Source: Halomonas sp. SSL-5
Lineage (GTDB): Bacteria > Pseudomonadota > Gammaproteobacteria > Pseudomonadales > Halomonadaceae
DNA: 64,000 nucleotides
Reading direction: 5' to 3'
Assembly (NCBI RefSeq): GCF_030708455.1
Contig: NZ_JAUYWF010000008.1
Coordinates: 1-64,000 of the forward strand
Shown: positions 56,322 through 64,000 of the stretch, in pieces
Numbering within the stretch: position 1 is the first letter of the stretch
Layout: each line of letters opens with the position of its first letter
Made by a program: the position numbers and the translations under genes
Notes under the pieces: generated by a model
Seen by the model: the letters and a program-made list of their open reading frames with translations, nothing else
What the model was told of the DNA's origin: nothing
Databases searched by the model: none

Positions 56322-58898
56322 TCATCGCTGGGGATCGGGCAGTCGGTCCGGCAGCGTCGCAAGCGCCTCCCAGGGCATGGGCCTGGCGAACCGGTAGCCC
56401 TGCAGCAGGTCACACTCGCGCCGTATCAGCTCCTCCTGCTGCTCGCGTCCCTCGATGCCCTCGGCAACCACCACCAGCCCCAGGTGATGGGCCATGGTGA
56501 TGATGCCCTGAACGATGGCGACATTGTGGCGGTTGGTACGGATGTCCTGGACGAAGGCGCGATCCAGCTTGACCTTGTGGATCGGCAGGTCACGCAGGTA
56601 ACTGAGGCTGGAGAAGCCGGTGCCGAAGTCATCGATGGCCACCTTGACGTTCATGCGGCGCAGGGTGTCGATCATCTCGATGGCCTGTTCGGCGCCGTCC
56701 AGCAGGATACTCTCCGTCACCTCCAGCTCGAGCAGCTCGGGCGGCAGCCCCGTCGCATCGAGAATGGCCTGCACCTCGTCGAGGAAGCCGTCGCGGCGGA
56801 ACTGCAGTGACGAGATATTGACCGCTACTGGATACACCCGCTCGCCCCGGGCGCGCATGGCGGCAAGCTGCTCACAGGCCTGCCGGAGTACCCAGCGGCC
56901 CAGGGGGATGATCTGCCCGGTCTGCTCTGCCATGGGAATGAAGATGCCGGGGGACACCATTCCCTGAGTGGGGTGGTGCCAGCGGATCAGCGCTTCGACG
57001 CTGCAGATGCGTCCCGTAATGGCCTCGACGATGGGCTGGTAGTAGAGCTCGAACTGGTTCTCATGCAGGGCGGCGTGAAGGTCATGACGCAACAGCACAT
57101 GCTCACCGACGTCCTGTTTTCCCTCTCTGCGATACCACTGCCAGGTATTGCGTCCCTGGCGCTTCGCCGCTTCCAGGGCCAGGTCGGCATGCTGCAGCAG
57201 CTCATGCGTCTGTTGAATCGCCTCGTCGCTGCAGGCGACCCCGATGCTGGTACTGACATGCAGTGTACGGCCGTCGATGTCGAAGGCGTCATCGACGGCC
57301 GCGAGGATGCGCTCGGCGGCGAGCGCGACCTCGTCGCGTGAGGCGACGTCGGGCATCAGGAAGGCGAACTCGTCGCCGGTGAGGCGGGCCAGCGTGTCCC
57401 GGGGGCCAAGCAGCCGTTGCAGACGCTCGGCGATGGCCGCCAACAGGCGGTTGCCCACCCGATACCCCAGGCCTTCGTTGATGGCCTTGAAGCCGTCCAG
57501 GTCGAGGTACAGCACGGCCAGCAGGCGCTGGTTCTGCCGACTCCAGCGGAGGTCCTGCTCCAGACGATCGTCTAGGGCCGTTCGATTGGGCAGGCCGGTG
57601 AGCAGGTCATGGGTGGCCTGGTAGGCGATCTGGGCCTCCTGAGTGCGTTCCAGGGTGATGTCTTGCTGGGTGCCGATGAAGTGGGTGCAGTGGCCTGCCG
57701 CGTCGATGACCGGGCTGATCGACAGGCGGTTCCAGAAGGCGGTGCCGTCCTTGCGGTAATTGAGCAGTGTGACCTGCACCTCGCGATGCTGGCTAAGGGC
57801 GAGACGGATGGTAGCGACCGTCGTGGGGTGGGTGTCTGCGCCCTGCAGGAAGCGACAGTTGCGGCCGAGGATCTCGCCGGTGGCATAGCCCGACAGGCGG
57901 CAGAAGGCCTCATTGGCATAGACGATGGGTAAGTCGGGCTGGCTGGCATCGGCCATGAGGATGCCGTTAGGGCTGGCCTCGATGCCCCGTTGCAGCAGGC
58001 GCAGCTCGGCCTCCTGGTGCTTGCGTTGCGTGATGTCCTGGCAGATGCCATAGACGCCGACGACCTCACCTTCGACGGTCACCGGGAAGTTGGTGACCTC
58101 CAGGTGGTAAGCGTGGCCGTCGGCATGCGTACCCATCGTCTCGTAGTGGCGTGAGGCGCCGGCTCGGGCGGCATCGAAGGCGGCCTGGGTCAGCTTCCGA
58201 TAGCCGGGGGCGATGAAGTCGTTGAAGTGGCGGCCTACCAGGCGTGGCTCGGGGTACCCGGTGATCTGCTCCAGGGCGGCATTTCCACGCAGGAAGCGGC
58301 CCTCGAGGTCGAATGCGTAGACCCCCGCTGGATGGTTCACGAACAGCGAGCGATGCCACTCGGCCAGCTTTTGGTGACGACGGCTGCTACGGTGCTTGAT
58401 GATCGCCAGGGCGACCAGGCTGGCGGCCTGACGCAGTCGCCGCAGGCTCATCTCACTGGCGGCGGCGGGGTGGCGGTAGTAGGTGCCGAAGGTGCCCAGT
58501 AGCTCACCCTGGGAGGTGATCACCGGGCTTGACCAGCAGGCGCGCAGACCCTCGGTCAGGGCCGCATTGCGCAGGGGCTCCCACAGCGAGTCCGTGCGGA
58601 TGTCCTCGCTGATTACCTGGTGACGCAGATAGGCCGCCGCCCCAAAGGACGCCGCCTCGGCCGGGCCAATTCGAACATCCTGAAGCCGTTCGTGGTAAGC
58701 CTGGGAGAAGTGGTGGCTGGGATACAGGCTGAGGGAGCGTCGCTTTGGATCGAAACGCATGAAGGCCACGACGGCCCCGGGCAGCTGTAGGCTGATCCAG
58801 TGGGCGATCGCCTCCAGCGTGCTCTCCAGGGGCGCCTGCTCGGCGATCCGCTCGTGAATCTCCTGCTGCGCTTCCAACAGGACGAGATCGTCGGTCAC
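56322..58898 (-). CDS. c-di-GMP phosphodiesterase: GAF, PAS, PAS, degenerate GGDEF, EAL
   Basis: 858 residues, no membrane segment. GAF domain about 15-160; two PAS domains (about 180-300, 305-420, the second with IVYANEAFCRLSGY and LGRNCRFLQG, an LOV-like NCRFLQ motif whose Cys could bind flavin). GGDEF domain with RLTGDEFAFLM (TGDEF instead of GGDEF, likely inactive as cyclase) and EAL domain with SVEALIRWHHP, DDFGTGFSSLSYL and KLDRAFV, intact for hydrolysis. GTG 58898 preferred over an upstream frame because GGGGAG precedes it. Convergent with the cyclase at 54211. Confidence 0.92.
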   Translation of the reverse strand: MTDDLVLLEAQQEIHERIAEQAPLESTLEAIAHWISLQLPGAVVAFMRFDPKRRSLSLYPSHHFSQAYHERLQDVRIGPAEAASFGAAAYLRHQVISEDIRTDSLWEPLRNAALTEGLRACWSSPVITSQGELLGTFGTYYRHPAAASEMSLRRLRQAASLVALAIIKHRSSRRHQKLAEWHRSLFVNHPAGVYAFDLEGRFLRGNAALEQITGYPEPRLVGRHFNDFIAPGYRKLTQAAFDAARAGASRHYETMGTHADGHAYHLEVTNFPVTVEGEVVGVYGICQDITQRKHQEAELRLLQRGIEASPNGILMADASQPDLPIVYANEAFCRLSGYATGEILGRNCRFLQGADTHPTTVATIRLALSQHREVQVTLLNYRKDGTAFWNRLSISPVIDAAGHCTHFIGTQQDITLERTQEAQIAYQATHDLLTGLPNRTALDDRLEQDLRWSRQNQRLLAVLYLDLDGFKAINEGLGYRVGNRLLAAIAERLQRLLGPRDTLARLTGDEFAFLMPDVASRDEVALAAERILAAVDDAFDIDGRTLHVSTSIGVACSDEAIQQTHELLQHADLALEAAKRQGRNTWQWYRREGKQDVGEHVLLRHDLHAALHENQFELYYQPIVEAITGRICSVEALIRWHHPTQGMVSPGIFIPMAEQTGQIIPLGRWVLRQACEQLAAMRARGERVYPVAVNISSLQFRRDGFLDEVQAILDATGLPPELLELEVTESILLDGAEQAIEMIDTLRRMNVKVAIDDFGTGFSSLSYLRDLPIHKVKLDRAFVQDIRTNRHNVAIVQGIITMAHHLGLVVVAEGIEGREQQEELIRRECDLLQGYRFARPMPWEALATLPDRLPDPQR

Positions 58899-59136
58899 GG
58901 ACGTCTCCCCATATGACTTTCCTTTGACGTTGTTCGGTGGCAGCTGAGTTCTCCGAACACTCAACCAGAGACCAACCGGCCGGGCAAGCGCGCCGCATCA
59001 GAGAATTAGAGATATTGGATATTTTGATATGCCGACCAGCCTGGTGGTAATAGCCAATGGCGCGACTCCGCCCTCGAGGGCGCGCGATATGGCCCTCGGC
59101 CGGCGGCTTCGGGGTATCGATGGCGAAGGGGGGCGC

Positions 59137-59172
59137 CAGCGAGATGTGCAGGGTGAGGATTCCCATATGCAT
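59137..59172 (-). pseudogene. Truncated DUF503 5' end (copy B)
   Basis: RBS region and the first codons MHMGILTLHISL are preserved, then the frame enters unrelated sequence (APPFAIDTPKPP...) with no further DUF503 similarity. Part of the 77-bp duplication with 53928-54004. 58899-59366 otherwise holds no gene that I can support. Confidence 0.7.
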
Positions 59173-59214
59173 CACAGCGTCTCCTTTGCTCTCGTGGCAT
59201 CGCCTTGGTGCCGG
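59138..59214. repeat. Duplicated DUF503 5' end, copy B
   Basis: Second copy of the 77-bp block found at 53928-54004, same orientation, about 5.2 kb away. The two copies bracket the cyclic-di-GMP gene pair. Confidence 0.8.
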
Positions 59215-59366
59215 CGGCAGGCCGTCTGCAACCCATGGCGTAAGCGAAAAACGACACTGACTTTTCAGAAGGCGGCTTCACCGGCTCATCGGGCTGGGTG
59301 CCATTGTGCATAGGACTCCTGAGCTCGGCGTGTCAGGCGTCCTATGTGCGCAAAAGCTGAGGAGGC

Positions 59367-59663
59367 TCATCGGTACCCTGCCTCTTTCTGATGCCGGAAT
59401 GCCAAGACATGCACCGCCTCGGTGGTAGGCTCGTAGTGGTACAGAGCCACATATCCGGAGTCTCCAAAGGAAATCACCAGCTCGCGCAGCTCGGGCATCT
59501 CATCGAGCGGCCGGCCAACGTCGGGGGCTGACTCCAGTAGCAGAAAGTGCTGCTCGATGGTCTGCCCGGCCCGACTCGCGGCTTCCCGGGACTTGGTGGC
59601 GAGGAACCGCCGGCATCGCTCCAAGCCCTCGGCCGCGCCTTCGGTAACGATTACTCGTGGCAC
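59367..59663 (-). CDS. RelE/ParE-family toxin
   Basis: 98 residues, PRVIVTEGAAEGLERCRRFLATKS ... APDVGRPLDEMPELRELVISFGDSGYVALYHYEPTTEAVHVLAFRHQKEAGY, the full ParE/RelE pattern including the closing hydrophobic strand and FRHQKEAGY tail. Overlaps the antitoxin by 13 bp. Gyrase poison (ParE) versus mRNA nuclease (RelE) cannot be settled from sequence alone; the tail is ParE-like. Confidence 0.92.
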   Translation of the reverse strand: MPRVIVTEGAAEGLERCRRFLATKSREAASRAGQTIEQHFLLLESAPDVGRPLDEMPELRELVISFGDSGYVALYHYEPTTEAVHVLAFRHQKEAGYR

Positions 59664-59923
59664 TCAGGCTTCGCCTTTTCATCTTCGGTGCCCCAGGTGC
59701 TCAACCAGAAGCGCACTTCCTGACCCGTCAGGTGCCGACCGGTCTCCTGATAGGCCGCCCAAGACGCCAGGGCTTCCTGCTTGAAGCTCTCGCGGGCTTC
59801 CTCACGCTCGACGTACTGCCGGATGGCTTCGAGCATGATCCAGTGCGACGAGCGCCGGCTCTGACTGGCGAGGTGTTTGACTCGGTCTTTCAGTGCGTCG
59901 TCGATCTTGAGTGATGTTGCCAT
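59651..59923 (-). CDS. Ribbon-helix-helix antitoxin (CopG/ParD type)
   Basis: 90 residues. N-terminal RHH ATSLKIDDALKDRVKHLASQSRRSSHWIMLEAIRQYVEREE binds DNA; C-terminal tail neutralises the toxin. Overlapping palindromes lie 11 bp upstream of its ATG. Confidence 0.92.
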   Translation of the reverse strand: MATSLKIDDALKDRVKHLASQSRRSSHWIMLEAIRQYVEREEARESFKQEALASWAAYQETGRHLTGQEVRFWLSTWGTEDEKAKPECHE

Positions 59924-59933
59924 TATCGCTTCC

Positions 59934-59952
59934 TATCACTAGGTGATACCTA
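59934..59952. promoter_or_regulatory. Overlapping operator palindromes of the parDE-like operon
   Basis: TATCAC-TAG-GTGATA (59934-59948) overlaps TAGGT-GAT-ACCTA (59940-59952). Both are perfect inverted repeats and share bases, typical for RHH antitoxin binding. Confidence 0.65.
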
Positions 59953-60078
59953 AGAATACCCTAGTCTTGCGGCCGACGTCCGTCAAACGATGGGTATTCG
60001 GGCAATAAGATAGACGGACGGAATAGCGGACAAAAGGGCTGCCACTGGCACTGATCGGCTATTCCCAGGCTTGCCGGC

Positions 60079-60140
60079 TGAGCCGAAACCGATCAATATT
60101 CGGCTCACTATGTGAGCCGAAAGCCGTGCGATTCGGCTCA
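60079..60140. promoter_or_regulatory. Four-half-site operator before the second fic gene
   Basis: TGAGCCGAA (60079-60087), TTCGGCTCAC (60099-60108), GTGAGCCGAA (60112-60121) and TTCGGCTCA (60132-60140). The inner pair is a perfect 10-bp inverted repeat around TAT; the outer pair mirrors it. Orientation is forward, reverse, forward, reverse, the same plan as at 43959-44024 with an unrelated half-site. It ends 22 bp before the fic ATG. Confidence 0.78.
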
Positions 60141-60162
60141 GCCGTATTCTCGGAGGTCTGGC

Positions 60163-61326
60163 ATGACCGATCACGCCTCGACATGGATCTGGCAGCACCC
60201 TGGCTGGCCGAACTTTACCTGGCAGGCGGCAGAGATTCAGCCACGGGTCCAGGTATGCTGGAGGGATCTCGGTATCTTGGTCGGTCGGTCTGTGGCCCTG
60301 ACGCCCACGGACGATCAGGACGCCGATGCGAGAACCGCCCTGGACACGCTGTTGCAGAGCATTGTCACGTCCTCGGCCATCGAGGGGGAGCGGCTCAATG
60401 TGGCCTCAGTCCGCTCATCCCTGGCCCGACGCCTTGGCGTGGAGGAGCCTGAGGGCGTTACCTCACCACGTTCCGAAGGCCTGGCGGAGCTGATGCTGGA
60501 TGCGACCCTCAAGCCTGACACGTCGCTGGACGCCGAGAGGCTTTTTCAGTGGCATCGCTGGTTGTTCCCTGATGCTGACGCCGGCCTGACGACGCTAAGG
60601 CCCGGGCAGTGGCGCGGGGGGGAGCCCATGCAGGTGGTCTCGGGTCGCCTCGATCGTCCCAGGGTGCATTTCGAGGCGCCGCCGCGTGAGGGGTTGGAAC
60701 ACGAGGTTGATCAGTTCCTCGCATGGTTCGAGTCCAGCCGTCATGACCCCGAGCTGGATCCCCTGGTTCGGGCGGGTCTGGCACACTTCTGGTTTGTGAC
60801 GCTGCATCCGTTTGAAGATGGCAATGGCCGGATTGCCCGGGCCATCGCCGATCGCGCCTTGGCGCAGGCGGATCAGCAGAGTATCCGCCTGTATGCCATG
60901 TCGGCGGCCATCCTGGAGCGCCGCGCGGACTACTATCGCCGCCTGGAAGCGAGCCAGCGTGGCACGCCAGATCTGACGGCCTGGCTTGTCTGGTTCCTGG
61001 AGACTCTGGATGCCTCCTTGCTGGATGTCCTGGCGCAGGTCGAGCGGACGCTGGCCAAGGCCCGCTTCTGGCAGCACTTCAGGGCGGCTGGCCTGTTGCC
61101 TGAGCAGGTGAGGGTGCTGAACCGCCTGCTGGATGGCGGTGAGATAGGCTTCGAACACGGTATCAGTGCGTCGCAGTACCAGGAAGTCGCCAAGGTCAGT
61201 AAGGCAACCGCCACCCGTCACCTCGCTGGGCTGGTCGAGAAGGGTTGCTTGGTGAAGCTTCCAGGTGGTGGCCGCAGCACGCGCTATCAGGTGCCGGAAC
61301 GGCTCCGTCAGGACGGCGGGGAATAG
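60163..61326 (+). CDS. Fic-domain protein (DUF4172-Fic type) with C-terminal HTH
   Basis: 387 residues. DUF4172-like N-terminus (WIWQHPGWPNFTWQ), inhibitory motif SSAIEG (Ser70 to Gly75), Fic core HPFEDGNGRIAR (His215), and a C-terminal winged-helix-like region (about 325-385; SASQYQEVAKVSKATATRHLAGLVEKGCL). Complete class II Fic predicted to AMPylate a protein, restrained by Glu74. Stands alone after the parDE pair; ATG 60163 has CGGAGG upstream. Upstream operator suggests that its own HTH or another factor controls it. Confidence 0.94.
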   Translation: MTDHASTWIWQHPGWPNFTWQAAEIQPRVQVCWRDLGILVGRSVALTPTDDQDADARTALDTLLQSIVTSSAIEGERLNVASVRSSLARRLGVEEPEGVTSPRSEGLAELMLDATLKPDTSLDAERLFQWHRWLFPDADAGLTTLRPGQWRGGEPMQVVSGRLDRPRVHFEAPPREGLEHEVDQFLAWFESSRHDPELDPLVRAGLAHFWFVTLHPFEDGNGRIARAIADRALAQADQQSIRLYAMSAAILERRADYYRRLEASQRGTPDLTAWLVWFLETLDASLLDVLAQVERTLAKARFWQHFRAAGLLPEQVRVLNRLLDGGEIGFEHGISASQYQEVAKVSKATATRHLAGLVEKGCLVKLPGGGRSTRYQVPERLRQDGGE

Positions 61327-61544
61327 ACGCCCCGATGACGAAGGTATCGATGTCCAGATCGTACTGTCTGGGTAAATGATTTGCCCGCTATTGTGACGCA
61401 GGTCAGTGGGTTAGAAGCATTCCAGGGGCGGGCCCACGGGGTCAGGTAGAGGGGCAGGGCAGCCGAGCTACACTTTACTGTTGCGCAGCAGGTATAAAAG
61501 GTTTACTTGGATGATGCTTGCGGGGTTGCTACCAGGAGCAGGTC

Positions 61545-62075
61545 ATGAACAAGACGAAAATCATTAGTGCCATTCTGTTGACGCTGGGTCTGACGGTCGA
61601 TGCCCTCGCAGAGAATGGCTTCTATGGTGGAGTGGGCATCGGGCAGGCGACCATCGATGCGTGCGATGGTGTCGCCAATTGCGACGATGAGGACACCAGC
61701 TGGAAGGTCTTCGGCGGTTGGGAGATGAATTCGAATATCGCGTTCGAGGCCGGCTGGGTAGATTTTGGTGAGATCAGTGGATCCGCAGGCGGTTCGGCAG
61801 TCAGCGCCGAAGCGGACGGCTGGACGCTCGCTGCGAAAGGCATTCTGCCGGTCAACGAGCAGTTCGGCGTGTTCGGCAAGTTCGGCATGATTATGTGGGA
61901 TGTTGAAGGAGGCGGTGCTGCTTCCGGCATGGACGACGATGGCACTGACCCCATGTATGGCCTCGGCGCTCAATACATGTTCACCGACCAGCTCGGCATT
62001 GTCGGTGAGTGGGAGTGGTATGACATTGACAGTGACATTGATCTGTTTTCCATCGGTGCATTGTTCAAGTTCTAA
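61545..62075 (+). CDS. Outer-membrane beta-barrel protein (OmpA/OmpW-like 8-strand type)
   Basis: 176 residues with a signal peptide (IISAILLTLGLTVDALA-ENG). Mature part is acidic and built of alternating strands: GFYGGVGIGQA, SWKVFGGWEMN, IAFEAGWVDFG, WTLAAKGILPV, FGVFGKFGMIMW, YGLGAQYMFTD, LGIVGEWEWYD, ending in the barrel-assembly signal LFKF (C-terminal Phe). Acidic loops (CDDEDTS, MDDDGTD) are common in halophile porins. Substrate or role unknown. Confidence 0.88.
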   Translation: MNKTKIISAILLTLGLTVDALAENGFYGGVGIGQATIDACDGVANCDDEDTSWKVFGGWEMNSNIAFEAGWVDFGEISGSAGGSAVSAEADGWTLAAKGILPVNEQFGVFGKFGMIMWDVEGGGAASGMDDDGTDPMYGLGAQYMFTDQLGIVGEWEWYDIDSDIDLFSIGALFKF

Positions 62076-62096
62076 ACGGCTCGATCACGTCCCCAA

Positions 62097-62207
62097 TTAA
62101 GAGGGGGAGGCAACTCCCCCGGTCTTCTCACACCACCGGGCAAGATGGCCATCTGACATCAGCACCGCATAGCCGTCGGCGGCAGGCGTGTCGATGTCGC
62201 GAGACAT
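62097..62207 (-). CDS. Possible 36-residue small protein
   Basis: ATG 62205-62207 (minus) with GGAG seven bases upstream; sequence starts SRDIDTPAADGYAVLMSDG and ends WCEKTGGVASPS. It overlaps the terminator hairpin of the barrel gene. No homology recognised; region 62121-62369 shows nothing better. Confidence 0.2.
   Translation of the reverse strand: MSRDIDTPAADGYAVLMSDGHLARWCEKTGGVASPS
62103..62120 (+). terminator. Hairpin after the beta-barrel gene
   Basis: GGGGGAG-GCAA-CTCCCCC, 7-bp perfect stem with tetraloop, 27 bp after the stop, followed by GGTCTTCTC. Confidence 0.55.
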
Positions 62208-62369
62208 GGGCGGGCTCCGGGGTGTCGAGGGTGCCGTAGACGGCGACCAGCGGCGTGCGGGTGCAGTCACGGTGACGGACCTCCACGTCAGGGCAGAGGA
62301 ACATGGTAGCCGTTCTCCGCTGGCGTATCACCGCCCGGGCAAGGTAAGCGCCGGCCCCTGAGCTTCCGG

Positions 62370-63290
62370 CTACCCCGCCGCTCCCTGCTGGCAGGGGGAC
62401 GCCGTGAAGCATTCGACCAGGTAGTCGATCATCGCCCGCACTTTCACCGGCTGGCGTCGATCGGCGGGGAAGAGCAGGTGGAGCCCGCCCAGGTCGAGCA
62501 GCGGCTGATCGAGCTCGAGCGCCACCAGCGCCCCGCTGGCCAGGGCATCGCCGACGATGAAGTTGGGTTGGTAGATCACCCCCTGGCCGCCCCTGGCCGC
62601 GGCGAGCAGCGCCTCGCCGTTGTTGGCCGTGAGGTTGCCGCGCACCGGCACCTCGAACTCGCCCTCCCGGCCGAAGTGCCAGACGCCACGCCCCTGGTGG
62701 GGGGAGAGCCGGTAGCTCAGGCAGTTATGCCGCGAGAGGTCGGTGATGCGACGTGGCGTGCCGTGCCGGGCCAGGTAGTCGGGCGAGGCGCAGAGGCGCA
62801 TGGGACAGTTGCCCAGCCGCCGCGCCTTGAGGGCACTGTCGCCGAGATGTCCGACGCGCAGGATCAGGTCCCAGCCCTCGGCCAGCATGTCGTGCTGGGC
62901 GTCGCTCAGCCCCAGCTCCACCTCCACCCGGGGGTAACGGCGGCTGAACGCCGGCAGCAAGGGCGCGATGAAGCGGGTGCCGAAGGAGTGGGGCACGTTC
63001 ATGCGCAGCCGACCCGATGCCTCGAGACCCTGGGCCTTGACGCTGGTCTCGGCCTCTTCCAGCTCCTGGAGCAGGCGGCGGCACGCCTCGAGGTGCTCGC
63101 TGCCGGCGTCGGTCAGCGACAGGCGCCGGGTGGTGCGGTGGAGCAGCTTGACGCCGAGGCGGGCCTCCATGGCGTTCATGTGCTTGGTGGCCATGGCCGG
63201 TGACATCGCAAGCGCCCGCGCCGCCGCCGAGAGGCTGCCATGGGTCGCGGCCTCCAGGAAGACGCGCATGCCGGTGAAGCGATCCAGCAT
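62370..63290 (-). CDS. LysR-family transcriptional regulator
   Basis: 306 residues. N-terminal winged HTH (FLEAATHGSLSAAARALAMSPAMATKHMNAMEARLGVKLLHRTTRRLSLTDAG is split over residues 11-64) and a type 2 periplasmic-binding effector domain (about 90-295; RFIAPLLPAFSRRYPRVEVEL). Divergent from the SDR gene at 63436 across a 145-bp gap, the usual arrangement for LysR control of the neighbour. Confidence 0.94.
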   Translation of the reverse strand: MLDRFTGMRVFLEAATHGSLSAAARALAMSPAMATKHMNAMEARLGVKLLHRTTRRLSLTDAGSEHLEACRRLLQELEEAETSVKAQGLEASGRLRMNVPHSFGTRFIAPLLPAFSRRYPRVEVELGLSDAQHDMLAEGWDLILRVGHLGDSALKARRLGNCPMRLCASPDYLARHGTPRRITDLSRHNCLSYRLSPHQGRGVWHFGREGEFEVPVRGNLTANNGEALLAAARGGQGVIYQPNFIVGDALASGALVALELDQPLLDLGGLHLLFPADRRQPVKVRAMIDYLVECFTASPCQQGAAG

Positions 63291-63435
63291 CGATTTAACA
63301 CCATGAGTAATAAGAGTGGGGTGATTTTAGCAGGTTATCCCATTGAAATCGTGAAGTTATAGTGGTGGCCATTCCCGGTCGTCGCCGCACGTGTCGGCCG
63401 ACGTCCGTCGCGACGCAACCCTTGAGGAGATTGGC

Positions 63436-64000
63436 ATGCAGATCGAACTTTCCGGCAAGCAGGCCCTGGTCACCGGCTCCACCGCGGGCATCGGCCTGGC
63501 CATCGCCACCGGCCTGGCCCAGGCGGGCGCCACCGTTACCGTCGTCGGCCGCGCCCAGGCCAAGGTCGACAAGGCCGTGGCCCAGGTGCAAGAGGCCAGC
63601 GGCCGCGAGGATGTCACCGGCGTGGTCGCCGATCCCGGCACCGCCGAGGGGTGCCAGGCGCTGATCGCGGCACGGCCCGAGGTCGATATCCTGATCAACA
63701 ACCTGGGCATCTACGGCGGCCGCCCCTTCTTCGAGATCGATGACGCCGCCTGGGAGGAGATCTTCCAGGTGAACGTGATGAGCGGGGTGCGCCTGGCACG
63801 CCACTATGCCAAGGGCATGCAGGCGCGCGGCTGGGGGCGCATCCAGTTCATCTCCAGCGAATCGGCGCTCAATATCCCCGCCGAGATGGTGCACTACGGG
63901 GTCAGCAAGGCGGCGCTGCAGGGGGTCTCCCGCGGCCTGGCCAAGGTGCTGGCCGGCAGCGGCGTGACGGTCAACAGCATCCTGCCGGGGCCGACCCGCA
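63436..64000 (+). CDS. Short-chain dehydrogenase/reductase, 3' end cut by window
   Basis: 188 codons visible. TGSTAGIGLAIATGLA (TGxxxGIG cofactor site, residues 13-28), NNLGIYG (NNxG motif), the active-site Ser in FISSESAL and YGVSK (YxxxK) with SILPGPTR at the end. Complete catalytic set present, unlike the remnant at 51908. GAGGAGA before ATG 63436. Likely target of the divergent LysR regulator; substrate unknown. Confidence 0.93.
   Translation, partial: MQIELSGKQALVTGSTAGIGLAIATGLAQAGATVTVVGRAQAKVDKAVAQVQEASGREDVTGVVADPGTAEGCQALIAARPEVDILINNLGIYGGRPFFEIDDAAWEEIFQVNVMSGVRLARHYAKGMQARGWGRIQFISSESALNIPAEMVHYGVSKAALQGVSRGLAKVLAGSGVTVNSILPGPTR

Noticed and set aside
61444-61500. Sigma-70 promoter of the beta-barrel gene (TTTACT and TATAAA)
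   Set aside because: Hexamers are present but only 13 bp apart; spacing too short to call.

Overview
The window is a GC-rich (roughly two-thirds G+C) gammaproteobacterial chromosome segment. Gene order in the housekeeping blocks (nrdR-ribD-ribBA-ribH-nusB-thiL-pgpA, nudE-yrfG-hslR), the diheme-cytochrome thiosulfate module and the protein styles fit a Halomonas-like member of the Halomonadaceae. That placement is inference from gene content, not from a marker-gene search. No tRNA, rRNA or CRISPR array was seen.

Layout. 1-1164 is the 3' end of a large repeat-built secreted or surface protein. 1348-2763 is a beta-CASP metallo-hydrolase. 2945-12506 is a sulfur and redox module: a DUF2892 membrane protein, two ETHE1-like persulfide dioxygenase paralogues, a DUF442 phosphatase/rhodanese-like protein, a SulP anion transporter, a YeeE/YedE pair for sulfur-compound import, an OmpR/EnvZ-type two-component pair, and tsdB-tsdA (cytochrome c4-like acceptor plus thiosulfate dehydrogenase). 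12602-14050 holds a DsbG-like periplasmic thiol protein and a PCu(A)C copper chaperone. 14127-26702 is conserved core: nrdR, riboflavin genes, nusB, thiL, pgpA, a DUF945 protein, lon, and thiBPQ directly coupled to lon. 26799-38952 is ordinary metabolism (ilvD, an oxidoreductase, nudE, yrfG, hslR, a YaiI-like protein, a DEAD-box helicase, a DMT transporter, a glutamine amidotransferase, argE, an Old Yellow Enzyme) with dispersed palindromic REP-like repeats.

From about 39.1 kb the character changes to accessory DNA. 39164-48264 is a type I restriction-modification locus in which hsdR and hsdMS are separated by a fic gene and preceded by a RhuM-Fic fusion gene. It is followed by a REP-like tandem array and small genes of unknown function. 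49160-53962 mixes PhzF, an NAD(P)H quinone reductase family gene, a ccdAB toxin-antitoxin pair, a frameshifted SDR remnant and a DUF503 gene. 54211-58898 is a convergent cyclic-di-GMP pair (Cache-PAS-GGDEF and GAF-PAS-PAS-GGDEF-EAL), bracketed by an intact DUF503 5' end and a truncated copy of it. 59367-61326 is a parDE-type toxin-antitoxin pair and a second, stand-alone fic gene. The window closes with an outer-membrane beta-barrel protein and a divergent LysR-regulator/SDR pair cut by the window end.

Most notable observation: both stand-alone fic genes, which have different sequences and contexts, are preceded by operator-like DNA with the same architecture. Each has four half-sites arranged as two inverted-repeat pairs, but the half-site sequences are unrelated (TTAAAATA-type at 43959-44024, TGAGCCGAA-type at 60079-60140). 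Each Fic protein has an N-terminal inhibitory (S/T)xxxE(G/N) motif and a C-terminal winged-helix-like segment. This suggests self-regulating Fic switches, one of them wired into a restriction-modification operon.
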